Assembly: GCA_003503945.1 (NCBI GenBank)
Contig: DOCD01000038.1
Location: 1-17,419, forward strand
Direction: 5' to 3'
Length of the DNA: 17,419 nucleotides
DNA from: Clostridiales bacterium
Lineage (GTDB): Bacteria; Bacillota; Clostridia; Christensenellales; Borkfalkiaceae
Below the pieces are notes generated by a model that saw only the letters and a list, made by a program, of their open reading frames with translations, had not been told where the DNA came from and made no database searches. Numbering within the stretch: the first letter of the stretch is position 1; every line of letters starts with the position of its first letter. Shown piece by piece: positions 1 to 8,300 of this stretch. Position numbers and translations under genes: made by a program.

Positions 1-540
1 CACGGTCGGGTTGTTGTCTATCCCTATCATTATATCGTCCTGCCAGAAAAAAAGCCCCGAATTTTTATCGTACTGCTTCTCTTCGAAATACCGCATATAC
101 TTAACGAGCTTTTCAATATCGACCCAATCGAAGCCGCCTACAAAGCCGCCCGCAAGCAGCACGAACTGACACAAAAACGGCAAACACTGATTTAAAGGCG
201 TACCCTTATCGTACTCCTCTTTAAAAAAGCCCTCGAAAAGTCCTCCCGCGGAAACCATTATGGGGATAAAACCGTCCGTTTCCTGCGCGTCGAGGAAATT
301 CAAAACGCTGCCCCGCATATGCGCGCAAGCCGTTTTATACGACACCCCCGCGCGGGTCATTTGCTCTTCGCCGAAAATTTCGAACGCACGCTTTAAAGAC
401 AGCGCTTCCCAGTATGCATCCCAGCTCCAAAGCTCGGTCAGATACCCTGTGCCCGGCACTATAAACGGATATTTAAGATTTTTTACCGGCGACTTCAATA
501 TGCCCGTAAAATGTGTGATTATGTATTCTTCAATTTTCAT
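1..540 (-). CDS. GH63/trehalase-like glycoside hydrolase, N-terminal part (runs off left edge)
   Basis: An open frame of 180 codons begins at the ATG at 540-538 and is still open at base 1, so the C-terminal part of the protein is missing. The translation resembles the (alpha/alpha)6-barrel glycosidases related to GH63, trehalase and mannosylglycerate hydrolase. It has a tryptophan-rich motif LWSWDAYW at residues 37-44, a helix-rich stretch, then GLFFWQDD at 162-169 and GIDNNPTV at 173-180; the last matches the 'G-x-DN-x-P' signature of that clan. No signal peptide is present, so a cytoplasmic enzyme acting on an imported oligosaccharide is likely. The start ATG overlaps the TGA of the upstream PhnP-like gene (ATGA), and no clear separate Shine-Dalgarno is visible, so translation is probably coupled. 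The catalytic acids lie in the missing part, so substrate and exact family are open. Confidence 0.72.
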   Translation of the reverse strand, partial: MKIEEYIITHFTGILKSPVKNLKYPFIVPGTGYLTELWSWDAYWEALSLKRAFEIFGEEQMTRAGVSYKTACAHMRGSVLNFLDAQETDGFIPIMVSAGGLFEGFFKEEYDKGTPLNQCLPFLCQFVLLAGGFVGGFDWVDIEKLVKYMRYFEEKQYDKNSGLFFWQDDIMIGIDNNPTV

Positions 541-1370
541 TTTTCGATTACCATACCGTCGTATGCGACGGTTATCCCGCTGTCCTTAAAATATTCTTCG
601 ATTTCTTCATGAAGGCCCGCGTGGTTGTGAGTGATATGGGTTACCGTAAATGCGGTAGCTTCATCGGCGGCGCCCGCTTTTAAAAGCTCTTCTTTAAGCT
701 TTTTATTTTCGGAAAAGCACATATGCCGCTCGTAATAGCCTCTCCCCATTGTGCTATCCATAATCACGAAGTCGTATTTTTTACCGTAACTAATGATGAA
801 ATCAAATGTTTCGGGGAAAGGATATCCCGTATCGACCAGATACAACAGCACGCTTTCGCCGTCGTCGATTATGTAATTGAACGGCTCCTCCTCGGGTGCG
901 TGGTGCGCCTTTATCGGCGTGACTTTGTATCTGCCTATACTGTAAGTTTTAAATACCGTCAGCTTATGAATTGCGATATTGTCTTTTATTCCCTTTCGGA
1001 TCGGAAAAATATTAAACGTGCCGTTAAACTTTTTCGCGACTTCGGCGTTACCGTAGATATTCAGCTTTTCGGCGCGCAAATTATGGGCAAAGTCCTCCCC
1101 GCGCGTATCCAGAATTTGCGGCGCGTAATGGTCGGAATGCGTGTGCGTTATCAGGCAATGCGCTATGTCGCCGAGATTCAAGCCCTGCCGCATACAATGC
1201 ATATGCGTGTCGGCGGGCAAATCGATTAAAAGCTCGCCGTCGATAAGCGTCTGCGAAAGCGACCGAAGCGACTTACCCTTTGCCTTCCTCGCCGCGTTGC
1301 AGCGTACGCAACCGCAGAATAACGCAGGATACCCCTCGCCCCCGCCCGAGCCGAGTATTTGTATTTTCAT
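537..1370 (-). CDS. PhnP-like metallo-beta-lactamase-fold hydrolase
   Basis: A 277-residue protein with the metallo-beta-lactamase fold. The metal-binding motif H76-x-H78-x-D80-H81 (THTHSDH) is intact. Likely further ligands are H156 or H157, D180 (in LVDTG) or D205 (MDST), and H248/H250 (THNH). Close to the N-terminus, C19-x-C21-x2-C24 matches the structural zinc cysteines of PhnP-type phosphodiesterases. PhnP of the C-P lyase pathway opens 5-phosphoribosyl-1,2-cyclic phosphate, but no phosphonate gene is present here, so the substrate is more likely another cyclic or phosphodiester-linked sugar phosphate (inference). A good AGGAG site lies 8 nt before the ATG and overlaps the stop of the YdcF gene. 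The 3' end overlaps the next gene by 4 bp. No signal peptide, so cytoplasmic. Confidence 0.82.
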   Translation of the reverse strand: MKIQILGSGGGEGYPALFCGCVRCNAARKAKGKSLRSLSQTLIDGELLIDLPADTHMHCMRQGLNLGDIAHCLITHTHSDHYAPQILDTRGEDFAHNLRAEKLNIYGNAEVAKKFNGTFNIFPIRKGIKDNIAIHKLTVFKTYSIGRYKVTPIKAHHAPEEEPFNYIIDDGESVLLYLVDTGYPFPETFDFIISYGKKYDFVIMDSTMGRGYYERHMCFSENKKLKEELLKAGAADEATAFTVTHITHNHAGLHEEIEEYFKDSGITVAYDGMVIEK

Positions 1371-1381
1371 ATTTCTATCTC

Positions 1382-1933
1382 CTATATCCGCCCCTTTTCC
1401 GCCAACTGCTTTAAAATGGCAATTTCGTTTTTAACGCACTTGTTTAAGCGTTCGTCCGTTTTCCACCCTTCACGCTGTTCGTCAACGCCCTCGGTGTAGC
1501 CGTAAATTTTTATAAACTCAGGCAATAGCAGCTTTGCAAGGCACAGAGCCCTTTTTATATGGAAGGGCTCTGTTATTACCGTAATACTTTCCACCTGCAT
1601 TATATCCGTCCGCTTGCATATTTCGGTAAGCGAACAGGTCATATTCTGAATGGTGTCGTATGCGCGCGGCTCTTCGATTATCGCATCTTCGGGGACGCCG
1701 AGTTTTAAAAGCTCCCGCTTTAAAACCGCACATTCCGTAACGCTCTTGTCCGAAACCGCCGCACCGCTTGCGATTATTTTTTCCGTGCCGCCCTTTTTGT
1801 AAAACGAAGCCGCGATTGCGGCGCGCACTCCCGCGTATTCGGGCGCGGTGCCGCAAAGAACGGCATAGTCGCTTTTAATTACCTCACCGTAGTTATCCGA
1901 AAATAATATTGCGTCTGTTTTGTCAAAATCCAT
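1382..1933 (-). CDS. YdcF/DUF218-family protein
   Basis: A small soluble alpha/beta protein of the YdcF/SanA/ElyC (DUF218) type. Family marks are the early LCGTAPEYAGVRAAIA stretch, the IIASGAA strand-loop, and the E-x-x-A-x-x-T-x-x-N segment (EEPRAYDTIQN) that lines the presumed active pocket. YdcF of E. coli binds S-adenosylmethionine and other members act in envelope metabolism, but the family reaction is unsettled. Unlike SanA/ElyC there is no membrane anchor, so this one is cytoplasmic. I chose the ATG at 1933 (183 residues): AAGGA sits 5 nt before it and it lies 8 nt after the stop of the ADP-ribosylglycohydrolase gene. A GTG at 1948 would add five residues (MLRNF) but would start inside the preceding gene with no site of its own. 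The stop is followed immediately by the ribosome site of the PhnP-like gene. Confidence 0.75.
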   Translation of the reverse strand: MDFDKTDAILFSDNYGEVIKSDYAVLCGTAPEYAGVRAAIAASFYKKGGTEKIIASGAAVSDKSVTECAVLKRELLKLGVPEDAIIEEPRAYDTIQNMTCSLTEICKRTDIMQVESITVITEPFHIKRALCLAKLLLPEFIKIYGYTEGVDEQREGWKTDERLNKCVKNEIAILKQLAEKGRI

Positions 1934-1941
1934 AAAGTTCC

Positions 1942-3501
1942 TTAACACGCCCCGTTGATAAGCGTAACGGGCACGAAATATTTTTCGCCTCTGCCGTTTA
2001 CGGAGATTTCGAGCGTGAGCGCGTATTTATACCTGTCGAGCGCGACGGGCGTAAATATAAAATCAAACGAATTAGTATGGTTCGCCTTGCTGCCGTGCCA
2101 GTGCTCCAGCCCGACGGCGCGCTCCGTTCCGTTTAAAACCTTCCAACCTTCGGGAACTCCGGTTATGCGGACGGTTAAATACTGCGATAAATAAAGTTTG
2201 TTGCAAAGCGTAACCTTTATTCGCTTTTCAACCCCTTCTTCGATTTTAGAGAGGGTTTCGCCGTAATCCGTTTTTACGGTGAGCCCGCTGAAATGAAAGC
2301 GCGCCGTGGACGGGCTTTCTTTGAGAAGCTCTTTGAAATTTTCCTGCTGGTAGGGATAGAACGCGTCTTCGTCGTAATCAAGGCAAGCCGAAGTGATTTC
2401 AAACCCGTGTTCTGTAAAACTGCACCTTTCGGAAGAAACCACGGGGAACTGCTTTACGACCCTTTCGCAAAGCGCCGAAACGCTTTCGGGTACGTTTAAA
2501 AGAAGGTCGGGGCGGAGCGTGCAAATCGCTATTTTTTCGGAACAGCCGTTTTCCCACTTAACGGGAATTTCACTTTCTCCGCCGATTATCCCGAGTATCG
2601 CGCCCAGAGTTCCCGCAGTGCAGTCGGTGTCCTCGCCGCAGTTTGTCGCAATGCATATAGATTTGCCGAAGTCGCCTTCGCCGTAAAGCCAGCCGATTAA
2701 TATTATGCCTATGCTTGCGGGCGCGTCGTAGCCGTGCACGGCTTTGGGGATATCGTTATCTTTTTGCTGTACGGGGCACTTTTCGCTTGCGGGAACGGAG
2801 GGAACGCCCTTCCACTCTCCGCCTATTTCGCCGAAGCTGGACGGCTCGGCTATAAGAAGCTTCTTCCTCGCGGTTTTCCAGTCGTCGCCGTTTTTAAAGC
2901 ATTGCAGGACAACGTTCACGGCGCTTCTTACCCCGCACTTTTCGGGAAGATAGGAAAGCCCGATATCTATAAGCTTATAAACGTCGCCTTCGAAGAACGC
3001 CGCCGCCTGAACCGCAGCCGTAAATACAGCCGCATATATGCCCTCGCCGCTATGGTCTACGCACGCGTCGTAGTAGGCGTAGTTTGCCGCAAGTGCAGGA
3101 TTACCCGCGCAAAGACACGCCCATATCTCCGTGCGAATCCACGCGCCGTTGCTTTCGCGGTTTTCGTTTCTGAGATATCCCGAAAGGGGCGGAACTATGC
3201 CCATCGAGTAATTGTTTTTGCCCGTTCCGTATTCGGAAATTTCAGCCGATACGTAATTTTCCCAGTATTGCGCGAGAATATGGCTGTCGATATTTTTGCC
3301 CTCGTGCTCGACGGCGGCAAGCCATACAAGCTGTAAATCCACGTCGTCGTTGGGCACGGGCGAGGATACGTCCTGCATAAAGAAATCTATATCGTACACG
3401 CCGCGAAAGCATTCGAACGGCGCGCCGAGAGTACCGCCTATGTTTTTGCCGAGATAGCAACCCTTCACTTTGTCGCAATAGGTTTTGTAATGAATTTTCA
3501 T
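1942..3501 (-). CDS. ADP-ribosylglycohydrolase-family protein with C-terminal beta-sandwich
   Basis: A 519-residue protein whose first 340 residues match the all-alpha, Mg-dependent ADP-ribosylglycohydrolase (DraG/ARH) family. It has the opening helix KGCYLGKNIGGTLGAPFE (13-30), the first metal motif NDDVD at 51-55 (usually T/G-DDT-D), and the second metal motif GEDTDCTAGTLG at 289-300 (usually GGDTDTTAA). Both acidic clusters are intact, so it is probably active on an N-, O- or free ADP-ribosyl or related ribosyl bond. About 180 further residues (roughly 340-519) are not part of the canonical enzyme and look like a beta-sandwich (alternating strands; SGLTVKTDYGE, LTVRITGVPEGW, ALTLEISVNG). 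No signal peptide. It is the first gene of its operon, about 25 nt from the predicted transcription start, with a weak GGA 8 nt before the ATG. Many members sit in sugar or nucleoside clusters and have never been assayed, so a substrate other than ADP-ribosylated protein is quite possible. Confidence 0.85.
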   Translation of the reverse strand: MKIHYKTYCDKVKGCYLGKNIGGTLGAPFECFRGVYDIDFFMQDVSSPVPNDDVDLQLVWLAAVEHEGKNIDSHILAQYWENYVSAEISEYGTGKNNYSMGIVPPLSGYLRNENRESNGAWIRTEIWACLCAGNPALAANYAYYDACVDHSGEGIYAAVFTAAVQAAAFFEGDVYKLIDIGLSYLPEKCGVRSAVNVVLQCFKNGDDWKTARKKLLIAEPSSFGEIGGEWKGVPSVPASEKCPVQQKDNDIPKAVHGYDAPASIGIILIGWLYGEGDFGKSICIATNCGEDTDCTAGTLGAILGIIGGESEIPVKWENGCSEKIAICTLRPDLLLNVPESVSALCERVVKQFPVVSSERCSFTEHGFEITSACLDYDEDAFYPYQQENFKELLKESPSTARFHFSGLTVKTDYGETLSKIEEGVEKRIKVTLCNKLYLSQYLTVRITGVPEGWKVLNGTERAVGLEHWHGSKANHTNSFDFIFTPVALDRYKYALTLEISVNGRGEKYFVPVTLINGAC

Positions 3502-3527
3502 AGTGTTTCCAAAAAAAATTTATTTAC

Positions 3528-3541
3528 GGTATAAGTATACC
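3528..3541. promoter_or_regulatory. Inverted repeat over the -10 box (possible operator)
   Basis: GGTATA-AG-TATACC: perfect 6-bp arms around 2 bp, covering the -10 hexamer and reaching the expected start point. Part of the symmetry comes from the -10 sequence itself (TATA), so it may be coincidental. Together with the -35 dyad it makes a tightly regulated promoter plausible. Confidence 0.4.
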
Positions 3542-3562
3542 CTTTAAATTGACGCATGTCAA
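3534..3562 (-). promoter_or_regulatory. Strong sigma-A type promoter for the ADP-ribosylglycohydrolase operon
   Basis: On the minus strand TTGACA (3562-3557) is separated by exactly 17 bp from TATACT (3539-3534). This is a full consensus -35 and a five-of-six -10. Transcription should start near 3527, giving a leader of about 25 nt before the ATG at 3501. It lies just past the terminator of the upstream unit, so it marks a true operon boundary. Confidence 0.85.
3549..3562. promoter_or_regulatory. Inverted repeat over the -35 box (possible operator)
   Basis: TTGAC-GCAT-GTCAA: perfect 5-bp arms around a 4-bp centre, lying directly on the -35 hexamer. A repressor bound here would block RNA polymerase. 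The short arms mean chance cannot be excluded. It does not match the catabolite-response (cre) consensus. Confidence 0.4.
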
Positions 3563-3579
3563 TATCGTTTTCAAAATCA

Positions 3580-3606
3580 CCCCCGAAGCATTCCCGGCTT
3601 CGGGGG
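3580..3606 (-). terminator. Stem-loop terminator after the DUF4838 gene
   Basis: A perfect 10-bp stem, CCCCCGAAGC (3580-3589) paired with GCTTCGGGGG (3597-3606), closes a 7-nt loop. It lies 55 bp past the DUF4838 stop and just before the promoter of the next operon. On the minus strand the stem is followed by TGATTTTGA, so the T tract is short and broken and termination may be incomplete. The position between a gene end and a consensus promoter supports a terminator role. Confidence 0.75.
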
Positions 3607-3660
3607 CTGAATTTAACCCTCAAAAGGATTAGGAGGAGGAAAATAACAAAACTTTTAATT

Positions 3661-5202
3661 CTACCAGTTTATTCCGTTTTGAATATTTTGCAAATACCCG
3701 CACGAATAACCGTATTTATCGTGTCCGCACTCGCTGTAACGCTCTACACCAAGCTCCGCGCAATCGTCTTTGAAAGCCGCGTCCTCAACGCCGTAAAACG
3801 CCGTTAACGCGTGACGGATAAATATACTTTCAAGCTTGATATGTCTGTAATAAATACTACCTTTTTCAACCTGCGAATACGCGGTGTTTATATAACCCAG
3901 CCATTTTTCAAGCGTAGCCTTATCCCATATTTCCGCCGTTGCAATTTCTTCGTTTATCTGACCGGTCAACGTATTCTTCTTCATATGCGCGATAAGCTCG
4001 TCGAAATACGTGCGCATCGTGCCGCCTGCCGCGCCGAAGTACGCGGGGAAAAATTTACCGTACAGCTCTTCCGCGGTATAACCCGAATTCCAGGCGAGTT
4101 TGGCGTTCATATATTCTTTAAGCGTTGAAAACGCAGTTGCGCCTATCTGATCCCACTGCCCTTCCCAGTAAATAAACTTAACATTGTACTGCACGCAGAA
4201 ACGGTTTATTTCCGCCATAGCTTCGAACGAATTGTGCGGGAAAAGATAGTAGTTGAAATTTGTATTATACAGCCATAAATAGATGTTTTCGGAAAACTGC
4301 GACCACTTTTGTATCTGCTCTGCCGTTGCCGCGTTTGACGGGTCGGAGAAAGATACGTTATAATTCGCAGTAATGGGCGCATAGAACACCGCCACGTTGT
4401 CGCGGCACTTCGTATATTCGTCCAACGTATTCGGGGCTTGTTCCGTTCTGTTGTAGGCAAAGAACAGAAGCCTTACGTGCGGATAGTCGGCTTTCAGCTT
4501 ATCGGCAACGTCGTTGATGAACATAATTACAGCCGCCGAATTGCTTTGGTACTTATCGTAAAGCTCGGTACACTTGTCGCAATGGCATATTTCTTCGTTG
4601 TCCTGTATGGTGAAAGTTATCGTAGTCGCATTCGGACTCTTTGCAAGGTACTCTTTCATCTTTGCATATACGGTTTCGACCATGAGCGAATATTCGCTTG
4701 AATTGCCGCGCGCCGTATAGCATATCTGGAAGGGTATATATACGCCCGAACCTGCATTTTCTTCGTAAGCCGCAGTCGAATACCACGAAGGGTGTGCGCT
4801 CTGATATGTTTCGTAAGGCAGATAATTGAAAGAGTTATGCCAGTAGTTGCCGAACATAACAAGGTCGGTCGCGTTGCCATAAACCCTGTCTTCGGTCAAA
4901 GCAAACACGTCGCTCTTTGTCAGCATACCCATTGCGTGAACGGTTTTTTCATCGTCAAGCCGGTTTGAAGGAAGCGCCATATCTATGTCGGCTTTACCTA
5001 TTATTTCAAGCCCGTAAGGGAAAGCTACGGTATCGCCGCAATTATAGACGACCGTGTCCGCCGCGAACGTTTCCATACCTATAGTGTAATAAAGGAAAGC
5101 GTAAACGCCGTTGCGTAGCCCGAACTCGGTTTCCCCCATAATGAATATGCTTTTGCCTTCGGCTACGATATAGTAACCGCTGTTGCCGAGGTTTTCGGGC
5201 AT
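3661..5202 (-). CDS. DUF4838-family glycoside-hydrolase-like domain; probably the frameshifted C-terminus of the upstream giant lipoprotein
   Basis: From its first ATG this ORF gives 513 residues. It matches DUF4838 (PF16126): an N-terminal alpha/beta piece (GYYIVAEGKSIFI; FGLRNGVYAFL) and a TIM-barrel-type domain with TITFTIQDNEE at 184-204, the C206-x-C208-x2-C211 cluster, and LLFFAYNRTEQAPN. D201, E203 and E204 are candidate catalytic acids. From memory, part of this family is classified as GH163, acting on complex N-glycans; this copy is not shown to do so. The ATG at 5202 is probably not the real start. The same frame is open back to 5397 and encodes WIVIGNEALFNQAGLS directly before it, the expected start of the domain. 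No ATG, GTG or TTG occurs in that stretch, and there is no signal peptide although the family is usually exported. A -1 shift at 5319-5313 joins it to the upstream gene, giving 550 residues after the slip. Confidence 0.8.
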   Translation of the reverse strand: MPENLGNSGYYIVAEGKSIFIMGETEFGLRNGVYAFLYYTIGMETFAADTVVYNCGDTVAFPYGLEIIGKADIDMALPSNRLDDEKTVHAMGMLTKSDVFALTEDRVYGNATDLVMFGNYWHNSFNYLPYETYQSAHPSWYSTAAYEENAGSGVYIPFQICYTARGNSSEYSLMVETVYAKMKEYLAKSPNATTITFTIQDNEEICHCDKCTELYDKYQSNSAAVIMFINDVADKLKADYPHVRLLFFAYNRTEQAPNTLDEYTKCRDNVAVFYAPITANYNVSFSDPSNAATAEQIQKWSQFSENIYLWLYNTNFNYYLFPHNSFEAMAEINRFCVQYNVKFIYWEGQWDQIGATAFSTLKEYMNAKLAWNSGYTAEELYGKFFPAYFGAAGGTMRTYFDELIAHMKKNTLTGQINEEIATAEIWDKATLEKWLGYINTAYSQVEKGSIYYRHIKLESIFIRHALTAFYGVEDAAFKDDCAELGVERYSECGHDKYGYSCGYLQNIQNGINW

Positions 5203-5275
5203 TGAAAGCCCTGCCTGATTAAACAGGGCTTCGTTGCCGATTACTATCCATTTACAATTTTTATTCCAGGTTTGC

Positions 5276-5319
5276 GCGGAGGAAGCCTCATCGAATCTTA
5301 CTCCGCATCCGGAAAAAAA
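5276..5319 (-). other. Candidate -1 frameshift site: slippery T7 heptamer plus downstream stem
   Basis: In the reading frame of the giant lipoprotein the codons AAT TTT TTT contain T-TTT-TTT (5319-5313), a legal X-XXY-YYZ heptamer for -1 slippage. The zero frame stops at TAA (5300-5298) four codons later. After the slip the -1 frame reads TCC GGA TGC and continues through the whole DUF4838 ORF. Six nt downstream, GCGGAG (5306-5301) can pair with CTCCGC (5281-5276) across a 19-nt loop, a spacing typical of stimulatory stems. An indel in the T7 run, real or technical, would look the same. Confidence 0.5.
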
Positions 5320-8300
5320 TTGTCGTTTACTATTGCCGTCAGTTCGTCGTCGCCGCTTACGAGCGAATAATTCGTAGCGCCGCTTTGTACTACGGGCTCA
5401 ATATCCTTGGGAACGCCGTACAGCGAAGTTACGTAGAAAGTTTTACCATTAATAGGAGTGCCCGAAAGCCAAGTTTGCGTATAAATTCTCAAAGTAATCT
5501 TACTTAAATCGGTTGAAGCGCCGTCCGAAAGATTTGCAATCATATCGCTATCCAAAATTACTTTGACCCAGGTGTTGGCAACAAGCTGCGTTTTATCTTT
5601 CCAGTATGCACCCGCGCTTACATTCGTTATCTCGTTATCGGACTGCAAATAAACGTAAAAATATAATTCTGAAAATTTACCTGCATTGCTATCAAAAGTC
5701 AAGCACGGCGTCAACCCTACGTCATCGGTAGCCGCAATCACTTTAAGCACACCGTTTTCCTTAACGTTAGAGTCGTTAAGTCCTTCCGGTATCCCCGTTG
5801 TGATATATTCTGTAACAGAACCGTCCTTAGCTGTTGCCCCATAAATGTTGTTTATCTGCATTTCGCTTGTCTGTCCGTTAACGACGTGTTCGTTAATATA
5901 ATCCTTATACGCATTTACTTTACTTTCGCCGATAAGGAACTTATACGTCGCCGTAGGATGAGATGTAAGCCAAGAGCCGCAATCCGTCCCGCCAATGCCG
6001 AACTTGTTATCGTCGGTATTAAACGCAAACTGCGATGTAAGTATAAATTTGTCGTTTAAAAGCAAGTAATACTTATCTCCGCTGCGGATTGCCGTAAACG
6101 TAACGGGGTTTTCTTCGGTCGCGGCTTTGCATAAGTCTATAACGGACGCGTCAAGTTTTATAAGTTCCTGCCCGTCGCTGTGTTTTGCGCCCATAGCATA
6201 TACAGATGCGTTACCTGCGGAATGCAGACGGATTTGGAAATTTGCGTTATTACCTACGAGGAAGTCAAGAGAATACCAAGCATCGCCGAGGTTAGTAAAT
6301 CCGTACGCCTTTGCTTCCATTACCCAGTACGTAGCTTCGCCCACCGATTTGCCGTTGAACGTATAAGCTCCGCCACTCCAGCTATAAGTAACCGCTTCTT
6401 CTTGCGCCTCGTTATCCGATATCCAAGTCATTGCCGTTACGTCTGCAAGAACCGCTTCAACTGTATGGGTTGCCGCAGTAGTCGTGAACTCGCCGTTAAA
6501 AATACGCTGTTCGTTGGTCGTGCCTTTGTCGATAATGTAATAATCAACCACTTTGCCGCCGAGCTTTGCTTCGTCGAAAGAGAGCGTAACCATTGCGCCA
6601 CGGGCGTATTCGGTTTCTCCGTCGGCGGTTAAAACGCCGTCGCAGAGCGTAAGCGTGGAAATATCGGAATATTCCGCGACTACTTCGTACAGTTCCGTTG
6701 AATTTACAGTGAACGTATTACCCGAAATCGGTTCGCCGTTTACCGTAAACCGTAAGAATTTTGTACCCGCTTCCGCTTCGTCCGCAATTAGCGTTACCGT
6801 ATCGCCCAGATGATAGACGCTTTGCTCCGCAGATGCTTTGGTAAAGCTGATATTTGCCGTAAGAGAGTCTACAAACAATCCCGTTTTGCCTTCGCCCGTA
6901 ACGTACTTGATGTCAATTACAGGGTTACCGTAATGCGTATGTCTGTCGGCATAACCAAAATCATCGGTAGCAACGCTGCTGTTGTGGTAATTACTTATAT
7001 TGACATTAACTAATACGTAAGTAACATTGTTTTTATCGGATACGTATATAACAATATTATTTCCACTGCGTACAAAAGTTACGTCTACAGGATTTTCACT
7101 GCTTGCACTCTTAATTAAATCAATTAAATCTACGTTATTTAATGCAATAGCAGCGTCATAGTGCTGTCCGTACACGGTAGCCGTATAGGTGCTACCGGAA
7201 AATGCAATTTGCAATATTTGTGATGTTCCGCCGATGTACACACCGAGCAAACTGCCCCAGTCACCTGAAGAAAGATCGGTTACCTTATAGGTCATTACCC
7301 ACTTGTCGGCATTACCGAATTTCTTTACAAAAATGCTTTCGCCCGCATTAGCTTCTTCCGTGCCGTCCGTTGTTGCTTCGCACCACGTCATATCCGCCGC
7401 GTTATCAACGAATATTGCCGCAACTTTATGGGTTGCAGAAGTAGTTACGAAAGTGTTGCCGGAAATTACCTTATCGTCCACTTCGAAACGGTCGAGCACC
7501 TTACCTGCGGGTGCGGTGGCGTCGTCTATTACAAGCGTTACGCTTGCGCCCCTGCCGACCGTAATCTTACCGTCTGCCGCGCCTTCTACCGTTACGCCGT
7601 CACCCAGATTTACTGTTGAAATTTCCGAAAATTCAGCGCCTATTACAACGGCCTGCTTGCCGAGCACATAGGTGTTCCCTTCGAGCTTTTCGTCGTTTAC
7701 GGTAAAGTACGCGAAAGCCTTACCTTCGGGCGCGCCGCTGGGGGAAAGGGTTATCGTCTGTCCCTCTCTGAAAGTGCCCGTAACTTCTATATAATCCTTA
7801 ACGCGTTCGTCAACCGTTACCGAAACTTCGTCGTAAAGCACGCCGTATACAGCCGTAAGATACACAACCGTGCCGGCTTTTGCCTTGTCGAAGCTGTAAA
7901 CGAATTTATCGATACTGTTTTCAGCCCAGACGGATTTTTCGGAAATGTTCTGAGGGGCTTTATCTCTCGTAAAGCTTACCTTAGTCCACTGCCCCGCAAC
8001 GATATCCACATCGCGGCACCACCAGCCGCCGATTTTGATACCCGAAACGTCGGCGCCTTTATCGGCGTAGATATAGAAGTAAATTTCCTTATAAACGTCA
8101 AGGTTATTTATAAGCGTTTTATTGAGCGCAAACGCTTGCTCGCCGCCCTTTAAAGTCACTTTGAGCGAACCGCTTTCGTCTATAGCACCGTCGGAACCCG
8201 TATATTTAACGTCGGTCACGTACTCGATTTTTTCGGGCATCCAACCGCTCTGCGTCGGGTGGTAGGAAAGTCCGTCCTCCGCTACCGTGCCGATTTCGTT

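Noticed and set aside
1934..1948. GTG at 1948 as start of the YdcF gene
   Set aside because: It lies inside the previous gene without its own ribosome site; the ATG at 1933 has AAGGA 5 nt away.
3631..3640. AGGAGGAGGA on the plus strand as a ribosome site for a plus-strand gene
   Set aside because: No start codon at suitable distance, and the plus-strand frames over this region are antisense to the DUF4838 gene.
5202..5202. ATG at 5202 as the true start of an independent DUF4838 gene
   Set aside because: Conserved-looking domain sequence lies directly upstream in the same frame, there is no signal peptide although the neighbours are exported, and the AGGG before it is weak. It remains possible as a minor internal start.
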